A DNA stretch of 23,649 nucleotides from Gemmatimonas sp. UBA7669 (lineage in GTDB: Bacteria > Gemmatimonadota > Gemmatimonadetes > Gemmatimonadales > Gemmatimonadaceae), in the NCBI RefSeq assembly GCF_002483225.1, contig NZ_DLHL01000019.1, forward strand, positions 1 to 23,649, in the 5' to 3' direction. Below the pieces are notes generated by a model that ran no database searches, was not told where the DNA came from, and saw only the letters and a list, made by a program, of their open reading frames with translations. Shown in pieces: positions 8,043 to 15,498 of the stretch (its first letter is position 1; each line of letters starts with the position of its first letter). The position numbers and the translations under genes are program-made.

Positions 8043-10378
8043 CAGCGCGGTCCTCCGCGGCGACGCAACTCCAGCAGCAGTGCCTGCGCCTGCTCGTAGC
8101 TCGGTGCTTCCTCGAGTACCGACAGCAACTCGCGGCGTGCGCCCGCCACATCCCCACCATCCGCGAGGGCCTTGGCCAGTTCATAGCGCGCCTGCAGCAC
8201 ATCGGTTGGGCGCAGCGCCAGTACGGCACGACGCTCGCGAATGGAGCGCGCATGGTCACCCGCTTGCGCTGCGAGCTGCGCCAGTTCACGTCGGTCCGCC
8301 GCCTCGTATGGCCAGATCCACAAGGCCCGCTCCCACGCCGCCATGGCGCCCGCCACGTCGCCGCGCCGGCCACGCACACGCGCCTCCAGCACGTTGGCGT
8401 CGTACGCGGTTTCGTCGCGGCCCGTGACCTCAGGGAGATAGGTCAGCACCGCCGCCGTATCGCCACGCTGCAGCGCAAGCTGTGAAAGAAACCACGAGGG
8501 CCCATCGTCACCGGCATAGGCCGGCATCATGCTCCGGGCGCGCTCGAACAGCACACGCGCCGAGTCCGGTCGGGCGTTCATCAGTGTCAGGGCCTCACGC
8601 ATGGTGCGCACAAAGCTGCCCCCGCTGCTGTCACGCGATGCACCAGCCGTCCGCATGCCACCAACTGCCGCGATGGCGGAGGCATATCGTGCCTGTACCC
8701 AGGCGTCGAACTGCGCGTCGGCCTGTGCCATGCTGAGACCCAGCACACGCTGAAAAACCGTCGGCGTGTCTTGGCCATCACGGTAGCCCTTCAGCATGTC
8801 GCGCAGTGCCATCGCGCCTCGTGTGCTTTCCACCCACTCACCAAACAGCGAGGCCTGATAGTAGCTGTTGCCCACTTCGTCGGGACTGCGCGGCCGCATG
8901 AAGCCGTCGTTGAGCTGGCTCAGCGGACGAATGCGACCGCCTGAATAGGCCATAAGCCAGCCCAGCGAACCGCGGGCGCCCCAACCCGCGTTGGCGCGCC
9001 GTTCTTCCAGCACCGACAAGCCTTCGGAGAGCCAGCGCGGCACACGATGCGCCGATGCACCCAGCGTGAACGTGTGGGCCAGTTCGTGCCACGCGGTGCT
9101 GCCCCAGTTGTAACTGCCCTTGGCCTGCACGTTGGGCGCATCGAGGGCCAGCAGATTGCCAAAGCTCACACCCAGCGCGCCGAGACCATTGAGCCCCACG
9201 GTACGCACCGAGAAATCGGCCTGCACGTCGTAGAGCTCGAGATGGATGGGCGTGGCGGGGCGGTAGTCGTAGCGAAGTGCCAGCGAGTCGTAGGCGCGCT
9301 CCAGCAGCGGTGCGATGTACAGCACCAGCAGCTCGGCTTCCTTCTCGGGCGCCGTAATGCGAAAGCGCCCACGTTCAACCGTACGAAAGCCACGCATCTT
9401 GTCCAGCAGGTCGAGCGTGTTCTTGTGCCACACATTGTACGGATCGAGCGCAAAGGCCCGCTCGAGCGCTGCACGTCCGGCAGTAAAGTCTCCCAGACGC
9501 AACTGATTGGTGCCCAGCACGCCAAGTGCGGACACCGACAGACTGTCGCGCCGAACGGCCTCGCCGGCCAGTCGCACCGCTTCGGCATAGCGACGCTGGC
9601 GCACCGCTGCTTCGGCGAGAAAGACATCGAACTCCGCGCCGCCCGGCTGCAGACGGCGGGCGACGGCCTGCGCTTCACGGTACGACGCGGAATCACCGGT
9701 CAACCAGGCCACTGCACCCAAGACACTCCACGCATCCAGCAAGCTGCTGTCGAGTGCCACCGCCGAGCGCGCCGTGACACGCGCACTGTCAAAAGACTCG
9801 GCGTCGAGATGCAGGCGTGCGATGAACGCGCGGGCCAGCGCGAAGCGCGGGTTGGCGTTGGCACTCTTGCGCGCGGTTTCGAGCGCATTGCCCTTGCTCT
9901 CGAACTCCTCTACACGCGCGAGTCCCAGCAAGGCCTCCGCATCGTCGGGCGCGCGCCGCAGCACGCCGGTGTACAGCGTACGGGCTTCGGGCGCGTCGTA
10001 CTTGTCGAGAAACAAGGCCGCCGTACGCCGCTGCGACTCGAGATAGCTCGAGTCCATGGCCGTGGCGCGATCGAAGGCGGCCAGCGCGGCCTTCACCGCA
10101 CCCACATTACCGACGCCCTGCAGCACATACGCACGGCCCGCCGACGTATGCTCGGCGGCACTCGTTGCGCCGCTCGTTTCGTACTGCGACGTAAGCTGCC
10201 GTGCGAGTCGAACTGACACCTCGCGATGCCCACGCGCCGCCGCCTGCTCGGCCGCCAGAATGAGCGCCGCAAAGCGATCCGGGCTCGTGGCCCGCGATTC
10301 CTGCGCACAGCCCAACGCGGGCCAGAGCCACACGAGGCCAGCCAGCACGCGGGAGAGTCGACGCGGAATCACACGCAC
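8042..10378 (-). CDS. Exported TPR protein with HExxH (gluzincin-type) metallopeptidase domain
   Basis: 778 residues. The N terminus (to about residue 26) is a signal peptide ending in ALGCAQ; the Cys is a poor lipobox match, so ordinary signal peptidase cleavage is as likely. TPR-like helical repeats fill about 30-330. The middle carries a zinc site: HELAH at 431-435, with the downstream Glu in WLSEG (E452), the spacing of peptidase-MA/M1-like gluzincins. More TPR-like repeats lie in about 600-770. All three zinc ligands and the catalytic Glu (E432) are present, so it may be an active periplasmic peptidase, or a zinc-dependent scaffold. The start is GTG at 10378, overlapping the previous TAG by one base and preceded by AGGAGG 9 bases upstream. 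Substrate unknown. Confidence 0.85.
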   Translation of the reverse strand: MRVIPRRLSRVLAGLVWLWPALGCAQESRATSPDRFAALILAAEQAAARGHREVSVRLARQLTSQYETSGATSAAEHTSAGRAYVLQGVGNVGAVKAALAAFDRATAMDSSYLESQRRTAALFLDKYDAPEARTLYTGVLRRAPDDAEALLGLARVEEFESKGNALETARKSANANPRFALARAFIARLHLDAESFDSARVTARSAVALDSSLLDAWSVLGAVAWLTGDSASYREAQAVARRLQPGGAEFDVFLAEAAVRQRRYAEAVRLAGEAVRRDSLSVSALGVLGTNQLRLGDFTAGRAALERAFALDPYNVWHKNTLDLLDKMRGFRTVERGRFRITAPEKEAELLVLYIAPLLERAYDSLALRYDYRPATPIHLELYDVQADFSVRTVGLNGLGALGVSFGNLLALDAPNVQAKGSYNWGSTAWHELAHTFTLGASAHRVPRWLSEGLSVLEERRANAGWGARGSLGWLMAYSGGRIRPLSQLNDGFMRPRSPDEVGNSYYQASLFGEWVESTRGAMALRDMLKGYRDGQDTPTVFQRVLGLSMAQADAQFDAWVQARYASAIAAVGGMRTAGASRDSSGGSFVRTMREALTLMNARPDSARVLFERARSMMPAYAGDDGPSWFLSQLALQRGDTAAVLTYLPEVTGRDETAYDANVLEARVRGRRGDVAGAMAAWERALWIWPYEAADRRELAQLAAQAGDHARSIRERRAVLALRPTDVLQARYELAKALADGGDVAGARRELLSVLEEAPSYEQAQALLLELRRRGGPR

Positions 10379-11328
10379 TACTTGTCGCCTCCTGCGGCCT
10401 TGATGGCCGCCGACTTCTCGGCGATGGCCAGCAGCAACCGTTCCAGCTCCGCTTCGTAGGCGGCCGCATCCATGCTGGCCTTGCGGCCGCGCAGCGCGGC
10501 CACCTGAGACTCCAGGGCCTGACGCTCAGCCATGAGCTGCGCAATGCGCGGATCGGCCGCCGTGGCACGCTGCCCAAACGTGATACGTGCCGCCACCAGC
10601 GAGTCGCTGACCAGTGCGTGTTCTGTCAGCAACCGCTTTCCGCGCTCGTAGGACTGCTGCACCTCGCGGCGAGCATACCGAAAGGCTTCCAGTACCGACA
10701 GGCGACCATCCTTGTCACCGTCCGCCTCACCACCTTCGAGGCCACGCACAAAATGTCGGAGAAACTCCGATTCGTTCTTTTCGAACGCCGACTTGGTGGC
10801 GGTAATGACCACGCGGCCGGGCGCCGTAAGCACGGGCACGAAATCGCCACTGCCGGTCGCTGTGTTGATGAAGACCACCTGCTGCGCGGCAAAGGGCTGC
10901 AGCCAGGCCGCGTACTCGGTGGCGGTAGCGTCGGGACCTGGCAAATTCACCTTTGAGCCGGGGCCCTCTCCACTGCCGTGCCCAGCCAGCAAGACGAGCA
11001 GTACGTCACCGGGTTGCACACGCCGCGACAGCCGCAGGAACGCATCGGCGACATTCTCGCGGGTGCTGCGACGACTGGTGCTGCTTGAATCCTCGGTCAG
11101 GATCAGCAGACTCGAGTCGTTGACACCCCAGCGGCTGCGCGCCACGTCACGCAAGGTGTTGGCCGCCTGAGTGAACTGCGTCTTGAATTGCGGCGCCCCT
11201 GAGAGGCCGCTCACGAACAGCACGTGGGTGCGCTGGGCCTCTGCCCGACCGGCCGCAACGGCCAGAAGTCCGCACAGGGCTGCCATCGTGCGCAGACCCA
11301 TCGCGTGAGTGTTAGTGAAGGTTCTCAT
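10378..11328 (-). CDS. Secreted caspase/legumain-fold protein lacking catalytic Cys
   Basis: 316 residues from the ATG at 11328. This start makes an ATGA overlap with the upstream gene and has GGAGGGG 6 bases upstream; an in-frame ATG at 11358 lacks both. Residues 1-32 are a signal peptide ending in AEAQ. The caspase/C13 fold is suggested by GDVLLVLLAGHGSG (catalytic-type His at H117) and the following strand VVFINTATGSGDF (151-163). That strand aligns with the legumain-type block E-A-C-x-S-G, putting alanine (A157) where the nucleophile cysteine should be. The only cysteine is C19 in the signal peptide, so the mature protein cannot be a cysteine protease. An acidic DGDKDGRLSVLEAF segment (203-216) and a C-terminal coiled coil (about 262-310) follow. 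It is probably a pseudoprotease binding partner in the envelope. Confidence 0.8.
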   Translation of the reverse strand: MRTFTNTHAMGLRTMAALCGLLAVAAGRAEAQRTHVLFVSGLSGAPQFKTQFTQAANTLRDVARSRWGVNDSSLLILTEDSSSTSRRSTRENVADAFLRLSRRVQPGDVLLVLLAGHGSGEGPGSKVNLPGPDATATEYAAWLQPFAAQQVVFINTATGSGDFVPVLTAPGRVVITATKSAFEKNESEFLRHFVRGLEGGEADGDKDGRLSVLEAFRYARREVQQSYERGKRLLTEHALVSDSLVAARITFGQRATAADPRIAQLMAERQALESQVAALRGRKASMDAAAYEAELERLLLAIAEKSAAIKAAGGDK

Positions 11329-13688
11329 GCGAGTCCCCTCCACCGCCGATATCCCCACTCGAAACCCAACAGCAGTGCGAGTGTGAGAAACACGGCCGGC
11401 ATATCCCAGAGATCGCGCGCTTCGCGCACCGTCACACCGGCGTTGGTGTACACGGCGTCGTCGGCCACGCGCGCGGCATCCGACAGCGGGTAGTAGCGAC
11501 CGCCGGTCTCCTCCGCGATGCGCTGCAGCAACGCGGTGCGGAGTTCAGCCTGCGCCACGTCGGCGCCGCGGTCATCCACCAGTAGCGAGGTCGTGGCATA
11601 CTGCAGCGAATCGCGGCCACGTCCCGCCTCCGCGTCGATGGTGTAGCGGCCCGTATCGCGCGGTGTGAAGCGCGCTGTATAGCTGCCATCGTCGCGCAGC
11701 GCCCACTCCAGCGGCAGTGTTTCGCTGCGTCCGTCTGGGCCGGTGACCGTGGCGTTCACGGTGGCGTCGTTGACTTCAGCAAAGAGCGGCGTGTTGACCT
11801 GCGCGCGCAGCATGATGGGCTCGCCAGGCGCCACGCGAGCCGGGGTAGCGGTGATTTCAAACGGTGATGGCACATCATCCACCAGCCAGCGCAGCACCTG
11901 TCGCCAGAAGGTTTCGTGCGTACGGTCGTCCACCTCCACACTGCTGTCCATCTTCCAGAGCCACGAGTCCTGCACGCCAAACACCGCGCTCATGCCACGG
12001 CCGTAGCGCTGCCAGGCAAGAACGGGCACGTCGCTGCGTCCATCATCCGTGCGGCCGGCCAGCAGCACCGTGGCACCGGCACGCACCGCGCCGAGCTGAT
12101 TGACCATGGTAAGCGCCGGCATCGAGTCCCAACGCTGGCGTGACGCGTCAATACTTGGGCCTAGCTGCAGCGCGGGATGCACATCGCCGCTGCGCGTGGG
12201 GCGCACGCGTACGGTGATGGCCGGTCCTTCTGCGTTGGGCTCGGCGCGTGTGAGCGTGAGCGGCAACACATCGGCAACGGGTGTGCCGGCAAATCCGCCC
12301 TCCGACAACGAAGCGCGACCACCGAGCACCAGCAGACTGCCACCGCGCACGCTGACAAAGTCGGCCAGCATGCGCAATTGCTCGACGGTGAAGAACCCCG
12401 CTTCCACGCTGCCGAGCACGAGAGCGCGGTAGCGGAAGAGTTCTTCACGGGTAGCCGGGAAGCCCGACATCAACTCGAGACTGTCGCGCACACCAAGCCG
12501 GAGAAACTTGCGCTCGGCGCTGCGCATGAGCCCCACCACTTCGACTGCGCTGTCGGCCGAGACGGCGCGACGCAGGAAAGCAAACTCGGGGCGTGGTTCT
12601 CCCTCGAGGTAGAGCACACGATCGGGACCGCTGCGTACTTCAAGGCTGGTCTGCCACTCGTTGTTTTCAGTGACGATTTCGCCGGACAAGGGACGCGCGC
12701 GCACTGCGAGCCGATGCACGCCGGCCGCGAGCGGCGGAATGCGCACACGCGTCGTGACCAGGTCACCGCGTGCAGGGGCACGCAGTGTTTCGGTGGCCAC
12801 CACGCGGCCGTCGGCTTCCACGGTGAGCGTGACATCGTTCTTGTCCGTGCCACGCAATCGCACATCGGCTTCGACGAGAATGGTGGCGCCGGCCAGTGAG
12901 CGGCGCGGCGCCTGCACGCGTTCCACCGCCACGTCGCGCTCAAAGCGCTCGCGGCCAACGCCGACGGTGTACACCGGCACACGCTGCGCGCGAAGCGCGA
13001 GCAGGGCGTCGTCGAGTGCGCCACTGCCATTGTCGGCGCCATCGGACACGAGCACGATACCCGCGAGCGGCATGCCGTTCAGATCTTCACGCACATCGGT
13101 GAGTGCCTGCGCGAGATCGGAGCGTGTGCCGCGTCCGTCCACTTCGCTCACACCACGCACGGGCGCGGCCGCACCGGCAAAGCCGAAACGCCGCACGGCA
13201 AAGCGCTCGGAGAGTGTGCGCAGCAGGGCGCCGCTGTCGCTGAACGTGGCCCGCACCGCGCCAAGGCGTGTGCTGTCAGCGCCCGCGGCGCCCTCGCTGT
13301 CTCGAATACGCATGCTGCGCGTGTCGTCGTAGACCACCGCGAGCACGTTGCGCTGCGGCACCGCGGACGCAATGACGAGCCCGGGGCGAAAGAGACAGGC
13401 CAACACCAGCAACACCACGGCGCTGCGCACCACGGCCAACACCACGCGGTCGGCCGGGCGCAGCGTGCGCAGGCGTGCGTGCAACACCAGCACCAGCAGC
13501 AGCAGCAGGGCACCGACCACCATCAAAGCCAGCACCGGAACAACCGGTGCCGTCACGAACTCTCCGCGGGCGAAGGCGCGCGGGGAATACTTGAACAACC
13601 AGGTGGCGATGCTGTCGAACCAGGAGGGCACGAACGCGTTGGTACGGAGGGAGGGAGGCCCGGTGCATCGCGCAGACCGGGGCTTCAT
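11325..13688 (-). CDS. Membrane protein with VWA and glutamine-amidotransferase-like domains
   Basis: 787 residues if it starts at the ATG at 13688. Two N-terminal membrane helices lie at about 46-69 and 82-104, and a C-terminal one at about 766-782. A VWA domain follows the second helix with a nearly complete metal site: D121, T123 (Ser in most), S125, T188 and D216 in VLVSDGADNG. An Ig-like beta segment (about 255-350) leads to a glutamine-amidotransferase-like domain (DRVLYLEGEPRPEF at about 356-369; LADFVSVRGGSLLVLGGRAS at 441-460) with no nucleophile Cys. It is the first gene of the eight-gene cluster. Neither the ATG nor an alternative GTG at 13631, which would begin just before the conserved WLFKYSPRAFARG block, has a clear ribosome site, so the start is uncertain. 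Role inferred: membrane partner of the MoxR ATPase. Confidence 0.85.
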   Translation of the reverse strand: MKPRSARCTGPPSLRTNAFVPSWFDSIATWLFKYSPRAFARGEFVTAPVVPVLALMVVGALLLLLVLVLHARLRTLRPADRVVLAVVRSAVVLLVLACLFRPGLVIASAVPQRNVLAVVYDDTRSMRIRDSEGAAGADSTRLGAVRATFSDSGALLRTLSERFAVRRFGFAGAAAPVRGVSEVDGRGTRSDLAQALTDVREDLNGMPLAGIVLVSDGADNGSGALDDALLALRAQRVPVYTVGVGRERFERDVAVERVQAPRRSLAGATILVEADVRLRGTDKNDVTLTVEADGRVVATETLRAPARGDLVTTRVRIPPLAAGVHRLAVRARPLSGEIVTENNEWQTSLEVRSGPDRVLYLEGEPRPEFAFLRRAVSADSAVEVVGLMRSAERKFLRLGVRDSLELMSGFPATREELFRYRALVLGSVEAGFFTVEQLRMLADFVSVRGGSLLVLGGRASLSEGGFAGTPVADVLPLTLTRAEPNAEGPAITVRVRPTRSGDVHPALQLGPSIDASRQRWDSMPALTMVNQLGAVRAGATVLLAGRTDDGRSDVPVLAWQRYGRGMSAVFGVQDSWLWKMDSSVEVDDRTHETFWRQVLRWLVDDVPSPFEITATPARVAPGEPIMLRAQVNTPLFAEVNDATVNATVTGPDGRSETLPLEWALRDDGSYTARFTPRDTGRYTIDAEAGRGRDSLQYATTSLLVDDRGADVAQAELRTALLQRIAEETGGRYYPLSDAARVADDAVYTNAGVTVREARDLWDMPAVFLTLALLLGFEWGYRRWRGLA
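11335..11341 (-). promoter_or_regulatory. Ribosome binding site deciding the start of the caspase-like gene
   Basis: On the minus strand GGAGGGG lies 6 bases before the ATG at 11328. The longer in-frame candidate at 11358 has no comparable site. Confidence 0.75.
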
Positions 13689-13715
13689 GCAGAGAGTGCA
13701 GCGTGGAACGCGGAT

Positions 13716-13730
13716 CGTCTACTGTAGACG
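13716..13730. promoter_or_regulatory. Perfect 7-1-7 palindrome, likely operator
   Basis: CGTCTAC-T-GTAGACG is a perfect dyad with a one-base centre, 28 bases upstream of the first codon of the minus-strand cluster and 186 bases upstream of the Spy-like gene. The TAC-n-GTA core is reminiscent of BlaI/MecI-type operators, but no such regulator is encoded in the window, so the binding protein is unknown. The position suggests control mainly of the leftward operon. Confidence 0.5.
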
Positions 13731-13900
13731 CAACATGGGACACCGATGTTGGGGGCGATGTTGCCGATGTGCGATCGGATATCGCGTACCAACAGGCGGA
13801 ATCAGCCGATGTTCCAGCGAAGTCGGGCTTAACACTGCTGGTCCCGCCGCGTCCAATGTGGTGGAGCGGGCGCCTGGTTTGGCGACCGCCGCACATACAG

Positions 13901-13910
13901 AGGAGGAAGG
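13901..13910 (+). promoter_or_regulatory. Strong ribosome binding site for the Spy-like gene
   Basis: AGGAGGAAGG lies 5 bases before the ATG at 13916 and decides that start over longer in-frame candidates upstream. Confidence 0.85.
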
Positions 13911-13915
13911 CTCCC

Positions 13916-14761
13916 ATGCGTACGATGCGTTCCCAGACCGCGCGGCTTGCCGCCGCTGCCGGTCTCCTGATGCTGGTTTCGCTGGATGCTACGGCGCAGT
14001 CGCGCCGTGACACGTCACGTGCCCCCCGTACCCCGGATGCTGGCGCACGTGCCCGTCAGGGCGTACAGCCCGGCATGGCGCAGGGCCCAGCGCGCGGCAT
14101 GCGTTCGCGCACGGATGGCCCCGGTCAGGGACCGACAGCGCGTGGCATGCGTCAGGGCGGAAATCCAGCGGCCCAGATGCTGCGCCTGCGGCAGCAACTC
14201 AATCTCACCGACGAGCAGGTGCAGAAGCTCGAGACGCTCGCCAAGGCTGATGCGCCGCGCCGCAACGCGGCCGACGCGCTACGGGCTCGCGCCGATCTCA
14301 TGGAAGCCATGCAGGGCGACGGCAATTTGTCGGCGGCCCGTGCAGCGCTCGACAAGATGAGCCGACTGCGCAACGAGCAGGTGGTGGCCGGGCTCAAGCA
14401 GCGACAGGAGGCGCGCGCCGTGCTGACCGCCGATCAGCGTCAAATCGTGGACAACGCCCGCCAGCGGTTGCGCGGGGTAGCCATGCGTGAGGGCGCCATG
14501 CGTCAGCGCGCGGTGCGTGGCCAGCCGTTCGGTGGCCAGCAGTTCCGTGGCCAGCCGGGTTGGGCACCGCGCGGCCCACAGGTCCGCGGTCCGCAGGTTC
14601 GCGGCCGGCAGGTCCGCGGCCCACAGGTTCGCGGCCCACAGGGCCCGCAGCTCGGTGGTCCCCAGTTCCGCGGCCGCATGCAGGCTGTACCGCCCGTTCC
14701 ACCGGTTGATCCGGCGCCGCCGGCCAACCTCGACGTCGACAACTTCCCGCCAATGGGCTGA
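13916..14761 (+). CDS. Secreted Spy/CpxP-like (LTxxQ) protein with repeat-rich tail
   Basis: 281 residues. Residues 1-28 form a signal peptide (basic start, LAAAAGLLML core, ending ATAQ). A Gly/Arg/Gln-rich linker leads to a helical region (about 84-190) with two LTxxQ-type motifs, LTDEQ (97-101) and LTADQ (170-174), the hallmark of the Spy/CpxP family of periplasmic chaperones and stress sensors. The C-terminal third is low complexity, with Gly-Gln-Phe-Arg-rich sequence, four to five RGPQV units and a Pro-rich end; this is longer than in classical Spy (about 160 residues). It is transcribed divergently from the MoxR/VWA cluster and ends in a hairpin terminator. A role in binding unfolded envelope proteins or metals is plausible from family knowledge, but the tail makes orthology to Spy unlikely. 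Confidence 0.7.
   Translation: MRTMRSQTARLAAAAGLLMLVSLDATAQSRRDTSRAPRTPDAGARARQGVQPGMAQGPARGMRSRTDGPGQGPTARGMRQGGNPAAQMLRLRQQLNLTDEQVQKLETLAKADAPRRNAADALRARADLMEAMQGDGNLSAARAALDKMSRLRNEQVVAGLKQRQEARAVLTADQRQIVDNARQRLRGVAMREGAMRQRAVRGQPFGGQQFRGQPGWAPRGPQVRGPQVRGRQVRGPQVRGPQGPQLGGPQFRGRMQAVPPVPPVDPAPPANLDVDNFPPMG
14570..14641 (+). repeat. 15-bp tandem repeat encoding Arg-Gly-Pro-Gln-Val
   Basis: Almost five consecutive 15-base units (CGCGGCCCACAGGTC and variants) encode RGPQV, RGPQV, RGRQV, RGPQV, RGPQ in the tail of the Spy-like protein. Looser GQQFRGQ-type units precede it. The unit is in frame, so copy-number change would alter tail length only. Confidence 0.9.
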
Positions 14762-14789
14762 GCCTGGCGCAGTCCATCTGCGACGGCCG

Positions 14790-14824
14790 AACGGTCCGCG
14801 CCTCCCTCGGGAGCGCGGGCCGTT
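14790..14824. terminator. Hairpin terminator between convergent genes
   Basis: AACGGTCCGCGC pairs with GCGCGGGCCGTT over 12 bp (one G-T pair), and the inner CTCC/GGAG may extend the stem. The stem is followed by a short T-rich run. It lies 28 bases after the Spy-like stop and just beyond the end of the convergent mocA-like gene (stop at 14831), so it can serve both strands. The U tract is short. Confidence 0.7.
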
Positions 14825-14830
14825 TGTCGT

Positions 14831-15478
14831 TCAGGGGCCTCGCTCAGCACCTGGCCAGTCCGCCTGCCAGCGCGCCACATCAGCCGGCGTGTCGAGATCC
14901 AGCGCTCCGCCCGGCAGGTCCACGCGCCGAGTGCCCGGCGCCCGCAGCAGTGCCCGTGCGCCCTGATCGCCGCGCAGTTCCGCCAGCGTCGACCAGTCGC
15001 CAATCGGCAGAATGGCGGGCACACCAATGATCTCTTCGCCATTGTCGTCCTGCCATCGGGACGCCACGCGCTGACGCAGGTCGCCGCGCCACCGCCGATC
15101 CAGCGCCGCCACGTGCGCGGCAGTCACGGCCGGCATGTCGCAAGTGGCCAACAGTGCCGCCGCATACAACACGCGGCCATCACCCGTCGTCTCGCGGAGC
15201 GCGCGAATACCAGCGGCGATCGACGACCCCATGCCGTCGGCCCACTTGTCATGTCGCAGCGTATGCAGGCGCGACGGGTGTACGGCCTGAACAGGCGCCA
15301 AGGCCTCCAGGACCGACTCGGCCTGTGCCCCCAGCACCACCAGTACCTCATCACAACCACCGGCCAATAGGCGCTCGGTCATCTCCGCCACGAGGGGGGC
15401 GCCGGACGGCGCGCGCAGCAGGGCCTTGGGCTGCCCCAACCGCATGGAGGCACCGGCGGCCAGCAGCAGGCCCGCCAA
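14831..15478 (-). CDS. mocA: MocA-like molybdenum cofactor cytidylyltransferase
   Basis: 215 residues in the given frame. The N terminus has the nucleotidyltransferase signature LLLAAGASMRLGQPK (4-18), and CDMP in the middle is the metal-binding motif. MobA-like proteins of this type transfer CMP (MocA) or GMP (MobA) onto molybdopterin. Adjacency to xdhC favours MocA, which makes the cytosine-dinucleotide cofactor of xanthine-dehydrogenase-type enzymes. The first standard start in frame is TTG at 15478, only three residues before the signature; no ribosome site is visible there. The frame stays open upstream to a CTG at 15502 overlapping the xdhC stop, so the true start may be a little earlier. 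It acts in the cytoplasm and is probably co-transcribed with xdhC. Confidence 0.8.
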   Translation of the reverse strand: MAGLLLAAGASMRLGQPKALLRAPSGAPLVAEMTERLLAGGCDEVLVVLGAQAESVLEALAPVQAVHPSRLHTLRHDKWADGMGSSIAAGIRALRETTGDGRVLYAAALLATCDMPAVTAAHVAALDRRWRGDLRQRVASRWQDDNGEEIIGVPAILPIGDWSTLAELRGDQGARALLRAPGTRRVDLPGGALDLDTPADVARWQADWPGAERGP

Positions 15479-15498
15479 TCGGGGGATGGGGGACGTGG

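Larger units (their letters stand above)
13689..13915. other. Divergent intergenic region, 227 bp
   Basis: This separates the leftward eight-gene cluster from the rightward Spy-like gene and must hold promoters for both, but I could not assign convincing -35/-10 pairs. It contains the 15-bp palindrome at 13716-13730 and two copies of CCGATGTT (13743-13750 and 13806-13813). A plus-strand reading frame crosses it, but the strong ribosome site at 13901-13910 shows that translation starts at 13916. Confidence 0.6.

Noticed and set aside
6021..8099. 692-codon plus-strand open frame opposite the DUF58, MoxR and DUF4159 genes
   Set aside because: It is antisense to three genes with clear family motifs; its His/Arg/Gln-rich composition is typical of a GC-rich shadow frame, and it has no recognisable domain.
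9047..10216. 389-codon plus-strand open frame opposite the TPR-peptidase gene
   Set aside because: It overlaps a well-supported gene with zinc motif and signal peptide; composition indicates a shadow.
11329..11358. Upstream ATG for the caspase-like gene
   Set aside because: The ATG at 11328 has GGAGGGG and the ATGA overlap seen elsewhere in this operon; the upstream choice puts ten non-signal residues before the signal peptide.
13743..13813. Two CCGATGTT copies as direct-repeat regulator sites
   Set aside because: Eight-base repeats 63 bases apart in GC-rich DNA are not convincing without conservation data.
13703..13915. Longer N-terminal extension of the Spy-like protein
   Set aside because: The extension would bury the signal peptide in the interior; the strong AGGAGGAAGG site places the start at 13916.
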